Positions 7,190 through 13,392 of a stretch of 13,392 nucleotides of DNA are shown in pieces. The translations under genes and the position numbers were made by a program. The DNA comes from Betaproteobacteria bacterium (GTDB taxonomy: Bacteria > Pseudomonadota > Gammaproteobacteria > Burkholderiales > Burkholderiaceae_C). The notes below the pieces were generated by a model. It was not told the origin of the DNA. It did no database searches and saw only the letters and a program-made list of their open reading frames with translations. The stretch is from assembly GCA_005882155.1 (NCBI GenBank), contig VBCQ01000357.1:1-13392 (forward strand), in the 5' to 3' direction. Each line of letters starts with the position of its first letter. Positions within the stretch are counted from its first letter, which is position 1.

Positions 7190-7347
7190 CGACCGGTATC
7201 CGATTCGTCACGAACCGAACGGCGCTGCGTCGTTACAGCCCTTGGACAATACTATCGGGTGTCGCCGACGCGGCATGAGCCCGAATCGCGGCACAAATCG
7301 TCGCCTTTTCGGAGGACTGCTGTAAGCGAGCGCGCTCTCGCGATGTG

Positions 7348-7352
7348 AAGGA
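7348..7352 (+). promoter_or_regulatory. Ribosome binding site that decides the GST start
   Basis: AAGGA directly abuts an ATG at 7353 but is 6 nt before the in-frame ATG at 7359. Only the second has usable spacing, so 7359 is taken as the start; the difference is two residues. Confidence 0.6.
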
Positions 7353-7358
7353 ATGCCC

Positions 7359-7997
7359 ATGCAACTTATCGGAATGCTCGACTCGCCCTACGTGCGCCGC
7401 GTCGCGGTGTCATTGCAATTGCTCGGCCTGCCGTTCGAGCATCGCTCGATTTCGGTCTTCAGGACCTTCGAACAGTTCCAGCAGATCAATCCTGTGGTCA
7501 AGGCGCCGACGCTGGTGTGCGACGACGGCACGGTGTTGATGGATTCGACGCTGATCATCGACTACGCGGAAAGCCTCGCAGCGCCGCGAAAGTCACTGAT
7601 GCCCTCCGACCTTGCGCAGCGCCAGCACGCCTTGCGTGTCATCGGCCTGGCGCTCGCCGCTTGCGAGAAGGCGGTGCAGATCATTTACGAGCGCACGCTT
7701 CGTCCGGTCGAAAAGCAGCATCAACCGTGGGTCGCCCGCGTCACCGGCCAACTCTTGGCCGCTTGCGAAGCGCTCGAGTCCGAGCTGGTGCGACGACCGC
7801 TCGCCGCAGAGAGCGCGACGATCGATCAAGCCGGCGTCACCGCCGCGGTGGTGTGGAAGTTCATTCAAATGACCCTTGCCGACACGGTTCGCGCACCGAT
7901 GTTTTCGGCGTTACCGCAGTTGTCGGCCAAGGCCGAGCAACTCGCCGAGTTCGCTGCGGCGCCGCACGGGGACAGCGCTTATCAAGGCGGCAGTTGA
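7359..7997 (+). CDS. Glutathione S-transferase family protein
   Basis: A 212-residue cytosolic GST. The N-terminal thioredoxin-like domain begins MQLIGMLDSPYVRRVAVS, with S9 in the place of the usual glutathione-activating residue. KAPTLVCDDGTVLMDSTLI (about 49-67) carries the cis-proline (APTL) and the acidic-Ser glutathione contact (MDS). The C-terminal half is the all-helical domain expected to bind the second substrate. Such proteins conjugate glutathione to electrophiles or act as peroxidases or dehalogenases; the specific substrate cannot be told. It faces away from the chemoreceptor and is followed 44 nt later by a toxin-antitoxin module whose predicted -35 element overlaps the GST stop codon. 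The length is ordinary and no defect is seen. Confidence 0.9.
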   Translation: MQLIGMLDSPYVRRVAVSLQLLGLPFEHRSISVFRTFEQFQQINPVVKAPTLVCDDGTVLMDSTLIIDYAESLAAPRKSLMPSDLAQRQHALRVIGLALAACEKAVQIIYERTLRPVEKQHQPWVARVTGQLLAACEALESELVRRPLAAESATIDQAGVTAAVVWKFIQMTLADTVRAPMFSALPQLSAKAEQLAEFAAAPHGDSAYQGGS

Positions 7998-8028
7998 TCG
8001 TTTGCTACACTAGTCATATTACTAGTCA
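7994..8028 (+). promoter_or_regulatory. Predicted promoter and operator of the second toxin-antitoxin module
   Basis: TTGATC (7994-7999) and TATTAC (8017-8022) are separated by 17 nt and match the sigma-70 consensus at 4 of 6 positions each. ACTAGTCA occurs twice, at 8009-8016 and 8021-8028, with a 4-nt gap; both copies flank or overlap the -10, and ACTAGT is itself a palindrome. This is the layout expected for autorepression by the Phd-type antitoxin encoded 14 nt downstream. Confidence 0.6.
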
Positions 8029-8041
8029 GTTGAGGCGAAAC

Positions 8042-8299
8042 ATGCACTCTTGGCCTGTACAGGATGCGAAGGCTCGGTTCAGCGAGTTCTTGGAAAGATG
8101 CTTGGCCGAAGGCCCGCAGATGGTGACGAAACGCGGAGCCGAGGCAGCGGTCTTGGTGCCTGCCAAGGAGTGGCGCCGACTCCAGGCGGCCGCTCGGCCT
8201 TCGCTCAAGGAATTGCTGATGTCGAACGAAGCGCGAACCGACGTGCTTGTTCCCGCGAGAGGGCGAGCGCGTAGGCGCACTCCCACAGCACTACGGTGA
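8042..8299 (+). CDS. Phd/YefM-family antitoxin
   Basis: An 85-residue antitoxin. The N-terminal MHSWPVQDAKARFSEFLERCLAEGPQMVTKRGAEAAVLVPAKEWRRL is the Phd/YefM DNA-binding dimer fold: the strand, the helix built on AKARFSEFL, and the GPQMVTKRGAEAAVLVP hairpin. The rest (LKELLMSNEART onward) is the toxin-binding part and ends in a basic stretch, RGRARRR. GAGG at 8032-8035 lies 6 nt before the ATG. The stop codon falls within the toxin's ribosome binding region, so translation is probably coupled. It should neutralise the PIN toxin next door and repress the promoter at 7994-8028. It is unrelated to the ribbon-helix-helix antitoxin at 4972-5172. Confidence 0.9.
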   Translation: MHSWPVQDAKARFSEFLERCLAEGPQMVTKRGAEAAVLVPAKEWRRLQAAARPSLKELLMSNEARTDVLVPARGRARRRTPTALR

Positions 8300-8304
8300 G
8301 CGCG

Positions 8305-8721
8305 ATGTATTTGCTCGACACGAATGTCGTCTCGGAGCTTCGCAAACCGAAGCCACACGGCGCGGTAGTGCAGTGGATTCAAGAAGCCTCGGACGCGGAA
8401 CTGCACATCTCGGCGGTGACGATCGGCGAGATTCAAGCCGGCATTGAGGTCACGCGCGAGCAGGACGAGCCGAAGGCTACCGAGCTTGAGCAATGGCTGG
8501 AACTCGTTTCTGCTTCGTTCAACGTGATTCCGATGGACGCAGCCGCATTCAGAGCGTGGGCGCGCCTAATGCACCGAGCGTCAGATACGCTGTATGAGGA
8601 CGCGATGATTGCCGCCACTGCCAAGGTACACAAGCTCACTGTGGTCACCCGCAACCTAGTCGATTTCAAGCAATTCGGTGTGAGCGTGCTAAACCCGTTC
8701 GCCACTGCGCGGAAGCGATAG
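8305..8721 (+). CDS. vapC: PIN-domain toxin (VapC/FitB type)
   Basis: A 138-residue PIN-domain endoribonuclease toxin, a different subfamily from the one at 5169-5546. Acidic active-site residues are D5 (MYLLDTNVVSELRKPK), E42 (TIGEIQAGI) and D99 (DTLYEDAMIAATA), followed by TRNLVDF (115-121), where the last acidic position (D120) sits. It is intact and of normal length. ATG 8305 is chosen because homologues start MYLLDTN and GGTGAG at 8295-8300 acts as ribosome binding site; a GTG at 8296 overlapping the antitoxin stop would add three residues (MSA) and cannot be excluded. It pairs with the Phd-type antitoxin upstream. About a quarter of its first 50 codons end in A or T, more than in the flanking large genes. 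Confidence 0.92.
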   Translation: MYLLDTNVVSELRKPKPHGAVVQWIQEASDAELHISAVTIGEIQAGIEVTREQDEPKATELEQWLELVSASFNVIPMDAAAFRAWARLMHRASDTLYEDAMIAATAKVHKLTVVTRNLVDFKQFGVSVLNPFATARKR

Positions 8722-8767
8722 CTCGGCGGAAGGGGTTGCCGGTTCGATACTGTCTAATTTTGCAATC

Positions 8768-9508
8768 ATGCGCCTCGCTCTCGTCACCGACATCCACGGG
8801 AACCTCGTGGCCCTTGAAGCGGTGGTGGCGGACATACGCCGCCGTGGCGTCGATCAGATCGTCAATCTGGGTGACAGCCTTTCGGGCCCGCTGCTGCCGC
8901 GGGAAACCGCGCAGTACCTGATGGCGGAAGGCTGGCTGAGCCTGGCCGGAAACCATGAGCGACAAATTCTCACCCAGGGCCCTGAGCGCAGAAGCGCGTC
9001 GGACGAGTACGCGCATTCGCAGCTCACCGCCAAGGAATTCAATTGGCTAAGGTCTCTTTCGCCAAGCACTGCATTGACCGCGGACGTCTTTCTGTGCCAC
9101 GGCACGCCTTCGAGCGATATCGAATACTTTCTCGAGACGGTCGACGCGGGCGCGGTTCGGGCCGCGACTTCTCAGGAGGTCGAGTCACGCCTCGGGTCCG
9201 AGCGCTCGCCGCTCGTCGCCTGCGGCCATACGCACATTGCGCGCAGTGTCCGTACACGTCGTGGTCAAGTCATCGTCAATCCGGGAAGCGTGGGTCTCCC
9301 CGCATACGACGACATTCACCCGACGCCTCACGTGATCGAGACCGGATCGCCTGATGCGCGCTATGCCATCGTCGAGAAGTCGCAAGACGGATGGGTCGTG
9401 TCGCTGCTGTCCGTCCCCTACGATCATCGATCGATGGCCCAGCTGGCGAGCCGGCACGGGCGCTTGGATTGGGAGCATGCGCTTCTGACCGGCTACGTCG
9501 GTCGCTGA
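8768..9508 (+). CDS. Metallophosphoesterase family protein
   Basis: A 246-residue cytosolic calcineurin-like phosphoesterase of the YfcE/diadenosine-tetraphosphatase-like group. The two-metal site is complete: D8 and H10 in LVTDIHGN, D36 in NLGDS, N62-H63 in LAGNHER, H111 in FLCHGTP, and H154 and H156 in CGHTHI. The NPGSVGLPAYDD segment (about 172-183) is also typical of the subgroup. Family members hydrolyse phosphodiesters or phosphomonoesters such as cyclic or dinucleotide substrates; which one applies here is unknown. There is no obvious ribosome binding site, and TAATTT (8755-8760) ends only 7 nt before the ATG, so the mRNA may be leaderless or nearly so. The acetyltransferase follows 10 nt after the stop, suggesting a shared transcript. 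Confidence 0.9.
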   Translation: MRLALVTDIHGNLVALEAVVADIRRRGVDQIVNLGDSLSGPLLPRETAQYLMAEGWLSLAGNHERQILTQGPERRSASDEYAHSQLTAKEFNWLRSLSPSTALTADVFLCHGTPSSDIEYFLETVDAGAVRAATSQEVESRLGSERSPLVACGHTHIARSVRTRRGQVIVNPGSVGLPAYDDIHPTPHVIETGSPDARYAIVEKSQDGWVVSLLSVPYDHRSMAQLASRHGRLDWEHALLTGYVGR

Positions 9509-9518
9509 ACGCATCGAT

Positions 9519-10100
9519 ATGCCTTCCTTCAGCAATCTCACGTTGCGCACCGACCGCCTGCTGTTGCGCCCGCTGTGCGAAGCCGATGCGCCTTCGTTGT
9601 TCGCGATCTTCTCTGACCCTCGTGTCATGCGCTACTGGAGCACGCCCGCATGGCCGACCATCGACAAGGCGCATGCGCTGATCGCTCAGGACATGCAGGA
9701 AATGTCAGCCGGCAAGTACGTCCGCCTCGGCATCGAGCGCAAAGACGACGGACAGCTGATCGGCAATTGCACGTTGTTCAATCTCGTCGAGCAATGCCGG
9801 CGCGCCGAGATCGGCTACGGCCTGGCCTTCGCCGCATGGGGTCGTGGCTACATGCACGAAGCGCTGAGCGCATTGCTGGAATTTGGATTCTCGGAGCTCG
9901 CGCTAAACCGGGTGGAAGCCGACATCGATCCTCGGAACCTTGCGTCCGCCAGAAGTCTGGAGCGACTCGGATTCAAGAAGGAAGGACATTTGCGCGAGCG
10001 CTGGATCGTCGACGGCGAAGTCTCGGACTCGGGGCTGTATGGGCTGCTGCGCAGCGAGTGGGCGCCGAGGCTCGGCAAGGTCCACAGCTTGGACAGCTGA
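9519..10100 (+). CDS. GNAT-family N-acetyltransferase (RimJ/RimL-like)
   Basis: A 193-residue acetyl-CoA-dependent N-acetyltransferase of the RimJ/RimL branch (Acetyltransf_3 type). It opens with LRTDRLLLRPLCEADAPSLFAIFSDPRVMRYW, the classic first strand and helix. The core continues with the strand IGNCTLFNL and the conserved IGYGLAFAAWGRGYMHEAL, where the A-W-G-R-G-Y turn replaces the usual Q/R-x-x-G/A acetyl-CoA pyrophosphate loop. The C-terminal strand-helix is NRVEADIDPRNLASARSLERLGFKKEG. Substrates in this group include protein N-termini, polyamines and antibiotics; none can be assigned. It starts 10 nt after the phosphoesterase stop with only a weak ribosome binding site, so coupling is likely. 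Confidence 0.92.
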   Translation: MPSFSNLTLRTDRLLLRPLCEADAPSLFAIFSDPRVMRYWSTPAWPTIDKAHALIAQDMQEMSAGKYVRLGIERKDDGQLIGNCTLFNLVEQCRRAEIGYGLAFAAWGRGYMHEALSALLEFGFSELALNRVEADIDPRNLASARSLERLGFKKEGHLRERWIVDGEVSDSGLYGLLRSEWAPRLGKVHSLDS

Positions 10101-10160
10101 CTGTCGGAACATGAGACTGTCAATCTTCACCGTTTTCGCCGGCTCAACTTTCAGGATCCT

Positions 10161-10712
10161 ATGTCAATCGAACACCACCGCGTAACAGCCGTGTCGCTGC
10201 CACAGGAGTCCGGAGTTGCTAACGTCTACGCATCGGTGAATCTCGCTGATGCCTATTCGATCGAGCTCCCGATCGGCGCGTCGACAAACCCCGAACTATT
10301 GGCGAGATTCATCTTCTCCCAGCAGGCACCCTGGATCAGCAGCCTCATGTCGGTCCGAGATGCGCTCGTTGCGGGTTTCGGCCTCAAGACAGCCAAGCAA
10401 TTGCAGTCAATTGGCGCGGAAGACAAAGCGAGCCGCGTCGGCATTTTCAAGATCTACAGCACAAGTCAGTCGGAAATCATTCTTGGAGAAGACGACAAGC
10501 ATCTGGACTTCAGGCTCTCTGTTCTTTGCGTTGGTCGGCCGTCGGGTACAGGCAATCGTCACCTGATCGTGTCAACTGTCGTTCATTGCCACAACCGCTT
10601 GGGCCGTCTCTACATCCGTCTCATCGCACCGTTCCACCGCTTGATTGTTCAAGCCAGCCTGCGCCGTGCCGCACGAGTCGGTTGGCCGTTGGCGACACAA
10701 AGCGCGAACTAA
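10161..10712 (+). CDS. DUF2867-like protein of unknown function
   Basis: A 183-residue protein that resembles the DUF2867 family. Matching segments are LADAYSIELPIGASTNPE (28-45), the VGIFKIYSTSQSEIILGEDDKHLDFRLSVL core (93-122) and STVVHCHNRLGRLYIRLIAPFHRLIV (138-163). Some relatives are fused to short-chain dehydrogenases or occur near redox genes, but no biochemical role is established that I know of. No signal peptide is seen; the hydrophobic stretch at 150-163 is too short and polar for a sure membrane helix. AGGA at 10153-10156 gives a modest ribosome binding site. Seventeen of the first 50 codons end in A or T, the highest of the genes sampled in this window, which may mark a separate origin. 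The 60-nt gap after the acetyltransferase permits cotranscription. Confidence 0.7.
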   Translation: MSIEHHRVTAVSLPQESGVANVYASVNLADAYSIELPIGASTNPELLARFIFSQQAPWISSLMSVRDALVAGFGLKTAKQLQSIGAEDKASRVGIFKIYSTSQSEIILGEDDKHLDFRLSVLCVGRPSGTGNRHLIVSTVVHCHNRLGRLYIRLIAPFHRLIVQASLRRAARVGWPLATQSAN

Positions 10713-10913
10713 GGCGAGCGGACGTCCTTTCAGCAGGCTTCGCTTATGCACATACAAGCAAGGTTTCATTGCGATGAATGAAGCACTCAGACGCGAAGGC
10801 GAGAAGCGCGACGGCTAGCTCTGGGTGCGGGGCCGTCAAGCCAGACGAGACTTCGACAAGCTCAGTCCGAACGGGGAGGGGTTGCAGGCGATCGTCAGAC
10901 TCTGTGCACGCCC
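10713..10913. other. Intergenic region between converging DUF2867 gene and emrB
   Basis: This 201-nt region separates two converging genes. It carries one REP-like copy (10851-10881) and no recognisable gene. No good terminator hairpin with a T-run was found on either strand. Confidence 0.6.
10851..10881 (+). repeat. Isolated copy of the REP-like element
   Basis: CTTCGACAAGCTCAGTCCGA at 10851-10870, continuing ACGGGGAGGGG, matches the repeat cluster near 3621-3728: 21 positions (10857-10877) differ at one base from 3708-3728, and the CTTCGACAAGCTCAG core equals the right arm of the hairpin there. It lacks a complementary arm, so it should not fold into the long hairpin by itself. Like the cluster, it lies between genes. 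Confidence 0.8.
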
Positions 10914-12530
10914 TCAATGCGCCCCACTGCTCCCCATATGCGCCCCCTGCTTCGGCTTTCGCGTGAGCCATACGAGCGACACGAGCAGCAGGAACACGGC
11001 CGCCGATAAATAGAACAAATCGGTCGCCGCGAGCGTGTAGGCCTGCTGGTCGATCATGCGGTTGACCATCGCCATCGCCTGCTCGACGCTGTAGCCGCTC
11101 GTGCTGAGCTGGTTCATCGTTTGCATCGCCGTGTCGTTGCTGCGGTTCACGGTTTCCGCGAGGTGCGCGTGGTGCATCACCGCGCGGTTCTCCCACGCGG
11201 TCGTCATGATCGAGGTGCCGAAGGCGCCAGCGGTGATGCGAACGAAGTTCGACAAGCCCGCCGCGGCCGGCATGCGGTCGGGCGACAGGCCGGAGAAGAT
11301 GATCGCCTGCAGCGGGATGAAGAAGAACGCCATCGCGGCGCCTTGCAGCACGGTGGGAATCATCACGTCGCCGAACGGCGTTTGGGTGTTGAAGTGCGAG
11401 CGCATCCACAGCACGATGCCGAAGCCGATGAAGGCGACCGTTGTGAGCTTGCGCGGGTCGATCGCGGTGACGTTCTTGCCGACCCACGGCGACAGCATGA
11501 TCGCGAGCACGCCCACCGGAGCCATCGCCATCCCGGCCCAGGTCGCCGTGTAGCCCATGTACTGCTGTAGCCACAACGGCATCAGCACGACGTTGCCGAA
11601 GAAGAGGCCGTAGCCCATCGACAGCGACAGCGTGGCGAGCGCGAAATTGCGCTGACCGAACAAGCGCAGGTCGACGACCGGGTGCGTGTCGGTCAGTTCC
11701 CACGCGAGGAAGAACAGGAAGCCGACGACGGCGATCACCGCGAGCACGACGATTTGCGTCGAGGCGAACCAGTCGAGCTCCTTGCCTTTGTCGATCATGA
11801 TCTGCAGCGCGCCGACCCACAGCACGAGCAGGCCGAGGCCGACGGTGTCTAGCGGCACGCGCCGCGGCCCCGCATCGCGCTTGCGGTAGATCGACCAGGT
11901 GATGCCGGCTGCGACGAGGCCGACGGGGATGTTGATGTAGAAGATCCACGGCCATGAAATGTTGTCGGTGATCCAGCCGCCGAGCAGCGGGCCGACCACC
12001 GGCGCGACGAGCACCGTCATCGCCCACATCGCCATCGCGGTGCCGGCCTTCTTCGGCGGGTAGCTGCCGAGCAGCAGCGTCTGCGACAGCGGAATCATCG
12101 GGCCGGCCACCAGCCCCTGCAGCACGCGAAAGAAGATCAGCGACTCGATGTTCGGCGCGAGTCCGCACAGCCACGACATGACGACGAACAGCAGCACGCT
12201 GCCGGTGAACAGGCGCACCTGGCCGAAGCGCTGCGTGAGCCAGCCCGTCAGCGGCACCGAAATGGCGTTGGCGACCGCGAACGACGAGATGACCCATGTG
12301 CCTTGCGATGGGCTCACGCCCATGTCGCCGGCGATCGCCGGGATCGACACGTTGGCGATCGACGAGTCGAGCACGTTCATGAAGGTCGCGAGCGACAGCG
12401 CGATCGTGCCGAGCACGAGTTGCGGGCCGTGCAACGGCGGCCACGCGGGCGGCGCTTGCAGCGCGGGCGCGGATGCGGGTGGCGTGGATACGCCGGGTCG
12501 CGGCGCGTCAGCAGCAACGGCAGTGCTCAT
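10914..12530 (-). CDS. emrB: EmrB/QacA-type MFS multidrug efflux pump (DHA2, 14 helices)
   Basis: A 538-residue inner-membrane drug:proton antiporter of the DHA2 branch. After a Pro/Ala-rich cytoplasmic N-terminus the first helix starts near residue 38. Motifs in order: LDSSIANVSIPAI (54-66, DHA2-specific), GWLTQRFGQVRLF (96-108, motif A), RVLQGLVAGPMIPLSQ (135-150, motif B) and APVVGPLLGGWI (176-187, motif C of exporters). WPWIFYINIPVG (193-204) is another DHA2 signature. The length and the count of hydrophobic segments agree with 14 helices. An ATG 84 nt further upstream lies inside the emrA coding region and adds only an Arg-rich stretch, so the internal MSTAVAAD start is preferred. It begins 10 nt after the emrA stop with no clear ribosome binding site, consistent with coupled translation. 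Drugs exported cannot be predicted. Confidence 0.93.
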   Translation of the reverse strand: MSTAVAADAPRPGVSTPPASAPALQAPPAWPPLHGPQLVLGTIALSLATFMNVLDSSIANVSIPAIAGDMGVSPSQGTWVISSFAVANAISVPLTGWLTQRFGQVRLFTGSVLLFVVMSWLCGLAPNIESLIFFRVLQGLVAGPMIPLSQTLLLGSYPPKKAGTAMAMWAMTVLVAPVVGPLLGGWITDNISWPWIFYINIPVGLVAAGITWSIYRKRDAGPRRVPLDTVGLGLLVLWVGALQIMIDKGKELDWFASTQIVVLAVIAVVGFLFFLAWELTDTHPVVDLRLFGQRNFALATLSLSMGYGLFFGNVVLMPLWLQQYMGYTATWAGMAMAPVGVLAIMLSPWVGKNVTAIDPRKLTTVAFIGFGIVLWMRSHFNTQTPFGDVMIPTVLQGAAMAFFFIPLQAIIFSGLSPDRMPAAAGLSNFVRITAGAFGTSIMTTAWENRAVMHHAHLAETVNRSNDTAMQTMNQLSTSGYSVEQAMAMVNRMIDQQAYTLAATDLFYLSAAVFLLLVSLVWLTRKPKQGAHMGSSGAH

Positions 12531-12540
12531 CGTCGAGCGT

Positions 12541-13392
12541 TCAGCGTGGCGCGCTGGTCGTGGTGAGCGCGATTCGCGGCGCCGCCGTGGTGCCCGACAC
12601 ACGCGGCGCCGCATCGGGCTTGCCGAGATTGGCGACGATGATGTCGTGCACCAGTCGATCGGCCGCGGCTTGATGGCGGTCGAACGCTTGCGTGCTGCTC
12701 GAGCTGCGCACAGCGCTCGCCGAGGTCACCGGCTTGCCGCTTTGCTCGGCGATGTCGACGCTGGCTTCCATCGACAGCCCGACACGCAGCGGATGCTCGG
12801 CGAGCTGTTTCGCATCGAGCTCGACTCGCACCGGCACGCGCTGCACGACCTTGATCCAGTTGCCGGTCGCGTTCTGCGCCGGCAGCAACGCGAACGCTGC
12901 GCCGGTGCCTGCGCCGAGGCCGACGACATGGCCGTCGTACTCGACCTTGCGGCCATAGATGTCGGCGCTGAGCTTGACCGGCTGGCCGATGCGCATTTGG
13001 CGCAGCTGCACTTCCTTGAAGTTCGCTTCGACCCACACCTGGTCGAGCGGAATGATGGACATCAGCGGTGCGCCGGCGGCGATGCGCTGGCCGACCTGCA
13101 CCGTGCGCTTGGCCACCTGGCCGGTGACCGGCGCCGGCAACTCGGTGCGCTGCAACGCGAGGTAAGCCTCGCGCACCGCACTGGCAGCGCGCTGCACGTT
13201 CGGATGATTCTCGACGTTGGTGCCTTCGGTCAGCGCGCGGTTGCTCACGGCCTGCTCTTGTGCCGCGGCGAGCGCTGATTGCGCGGCGGCGAGCGCGCTC
13301 TTCGCGGCAGCGAGCGCGTTCTCGGTGTGCTTCATTTCTTCGCCGGCAACGGCGCCGGTCGCGACCAGAGGCTGACGCCGATTCACGTCGTC
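12541..13392 (-). CDS. emrA: EmrA-type periplasmic adaptor (HlyD family), 5' end outside window
   Basis: C-terminal 283 residues of a membrane fusion protein that links EmrB to an outer-membrane channel. The frame is open to the window edge (DDVNRRQPLVATGAVAGEE...), so the N-terminal membrane anchor and first half of the barrel lie beyond it; a GTG at 13386 is an internal codon, not the start. Visible parts are an Ala-rich coiled coil (ENALAAAKSALAAAQSALAAAQEQA), the returning half of the lipoyl domain (LQRTELPAPVTGQVAKRTVQVGQRIAAGAPLMSIIP), the beta-barrel (VWVEANFKEVQLRQMRIGQPVKLSADIYG) and the EmrA signature LPAQNATGNWIKVVQRVPVRVEL. The end is a low-complexity Ser/Thr/Ala tail. It precedes emrB by 10 nt, giving the usual emrAB operon. 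A MarR- or TetR-type regulator would be expected upstream, outside the window. Confidence 0.92.
   Translation of the reverse strand, partial: DDVNRRQPLVATGAVAGEEMKHTENALAAAKSALAAAQSALAAAQEQAVSNRALTEGTNVENHPNVQRAASAVREAYLALQRTELPAPVTGQVAKRTVQVGQRIAAGAPLMSIIPLDQVWVEANFKEVQLRQMRIGQPVKLSADIYGRKVEYDGHVVGLGAGTGAAFALLPAQNATGNWIKVVQRVPVRVELDAKQLAEHPLRVGLSMEASVDIAEQSGKPVTSASAVRSSSSTQAFDRHQAAADRLVHDIIVANLGKPDAAPRVSGTTAAPRIALTTTSAPR

Larger units (their letters stand above)
7072..7358. other. Divergent intergenic region between chemoreceptor and GST
   Basis: This 287-nt stretch must hold the promoters of both neighbours. It contains the palindrome at 7174-7189, an A/T-rich patch (TTGGACAATACTATCGGG, 7242-7259), a 5-bp stem pair GCGAG/CTCGC at 7326-7341 and the GST ribosome binding site. 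The patch has no correctly spaced -35/-10 pair that I can defend. An open reading frame of 92 codons crosses it, but it has no recognisable family or ribosome binding site, and I do not call it a gene. A chemotaxis-type sigma-28 promoter was looked for on the minus strand and not found. Confidence 0.6.

Noticed and set aside
7245..7290. Sigma-28 (flagellar/chemotaxis) promoter for the chemoreceptor
   Set aside because: The minus strand has CCCGATAG, close to GCCGATAA, but no TAAA at the required distance upstream.
7070..7348. Forward open frame of 92 codons in the chemoreceptor-GST gap
   Set aside because: No ribosome binding site, no recognisable domain, and it overlaps the chemoreceptor start; more likely regulatory DNA.
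10744..12444. Reverse-strand open frame of 566 codons overlapping emrB
   Set aside because: It is out of frame with the clearly motif-bearing EmrB and has an Arg/His/Asp-rich composition typical of a shadow frame.
12531..12614. Upstream ATG for emrB at 12614
   Set aside because: It would overlap the emrA coding end and add an Arg-rich leader not expected for the family; the MSTAVAAD start at 12530 fits the operon spacing.
13384..13386. GTG at 13386 as the start of emrA
   Set aside because: The frame continues to the window edge, and a true EmrA begins with a cytoplasmic and membrane segment plus the first coiled-coil half, all absent here.

Overview
The window is GC-rich, densely coded chromosomal DNA with codons mostly ending in G or C. 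The protein families and their wording (an Att-type permease with an AttH/CrtC-like partner, a Tsr-like chemoreceptor, an EmrAB pump) suggest a betaproteobacterium, probably Burkholderiales. That placement is inferred from remembered family resemblance, not from a search. No rRNA, tRNA, CRISPR array, transposase or phage gene was found.

Layout. 34-4884 (+): a large two-lobed FtsX-type ABC permease, an aldo/keto reductase and a secreted AttH/CrtC-like lipocalin-fold protein. The permease and AttH look like two parts of one export or envelope system, with the reductase between them. A cluster of REP-like palindromic repeats sits between reductase and AttH. 4934-5546 (+): a VapBC toxin-antitoxin pair behind a palindrome. 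5571-7071 (-): a methyl-accepting chemotaxis protein broken by a frameshift in the signalling domain. 7359-7997 (+): a small glutathione S-transferase. 8009-8721 (+): a second, unrelated toxin-antitoxin pair (Phd/YefM antitoxin, PIN toxin) with repeated 8-mers over its likely promoter. 8768-10712 (+): a metallophosphoesterase, a GNAT acetyltransferase and a DUF2867-like protein. 10914-13392 (-): an EmrAB-type drug efflux operon whose EmrA gene continues past the right edge.

How the parts fit. The left block is probably one transcription unit with a missing ATPase gene just outside the window. EmrA (periplasmic adaptor) and EmrB (14-helix MFS pump) would work together with an outer-membrane channel not seen here. 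The middle (about 4.9-10.8 kb) is accessory in character: two addiction modules, a decayed receptor, small single-function enzymes and somewhat less GC-rich genes.

I did not find a clearly new multi-gene system. The most unusual observations are a 39-bp in-frame tandem duplication in the cofactor-binding part of the reductase, the roughly 41-nt frameshifting gap in the chemoreceptor, a perfect 17-bp REP-like hairpin with a related copy 7 kb away, and operator-like repeats in front of both toxin-antitoxin modules.
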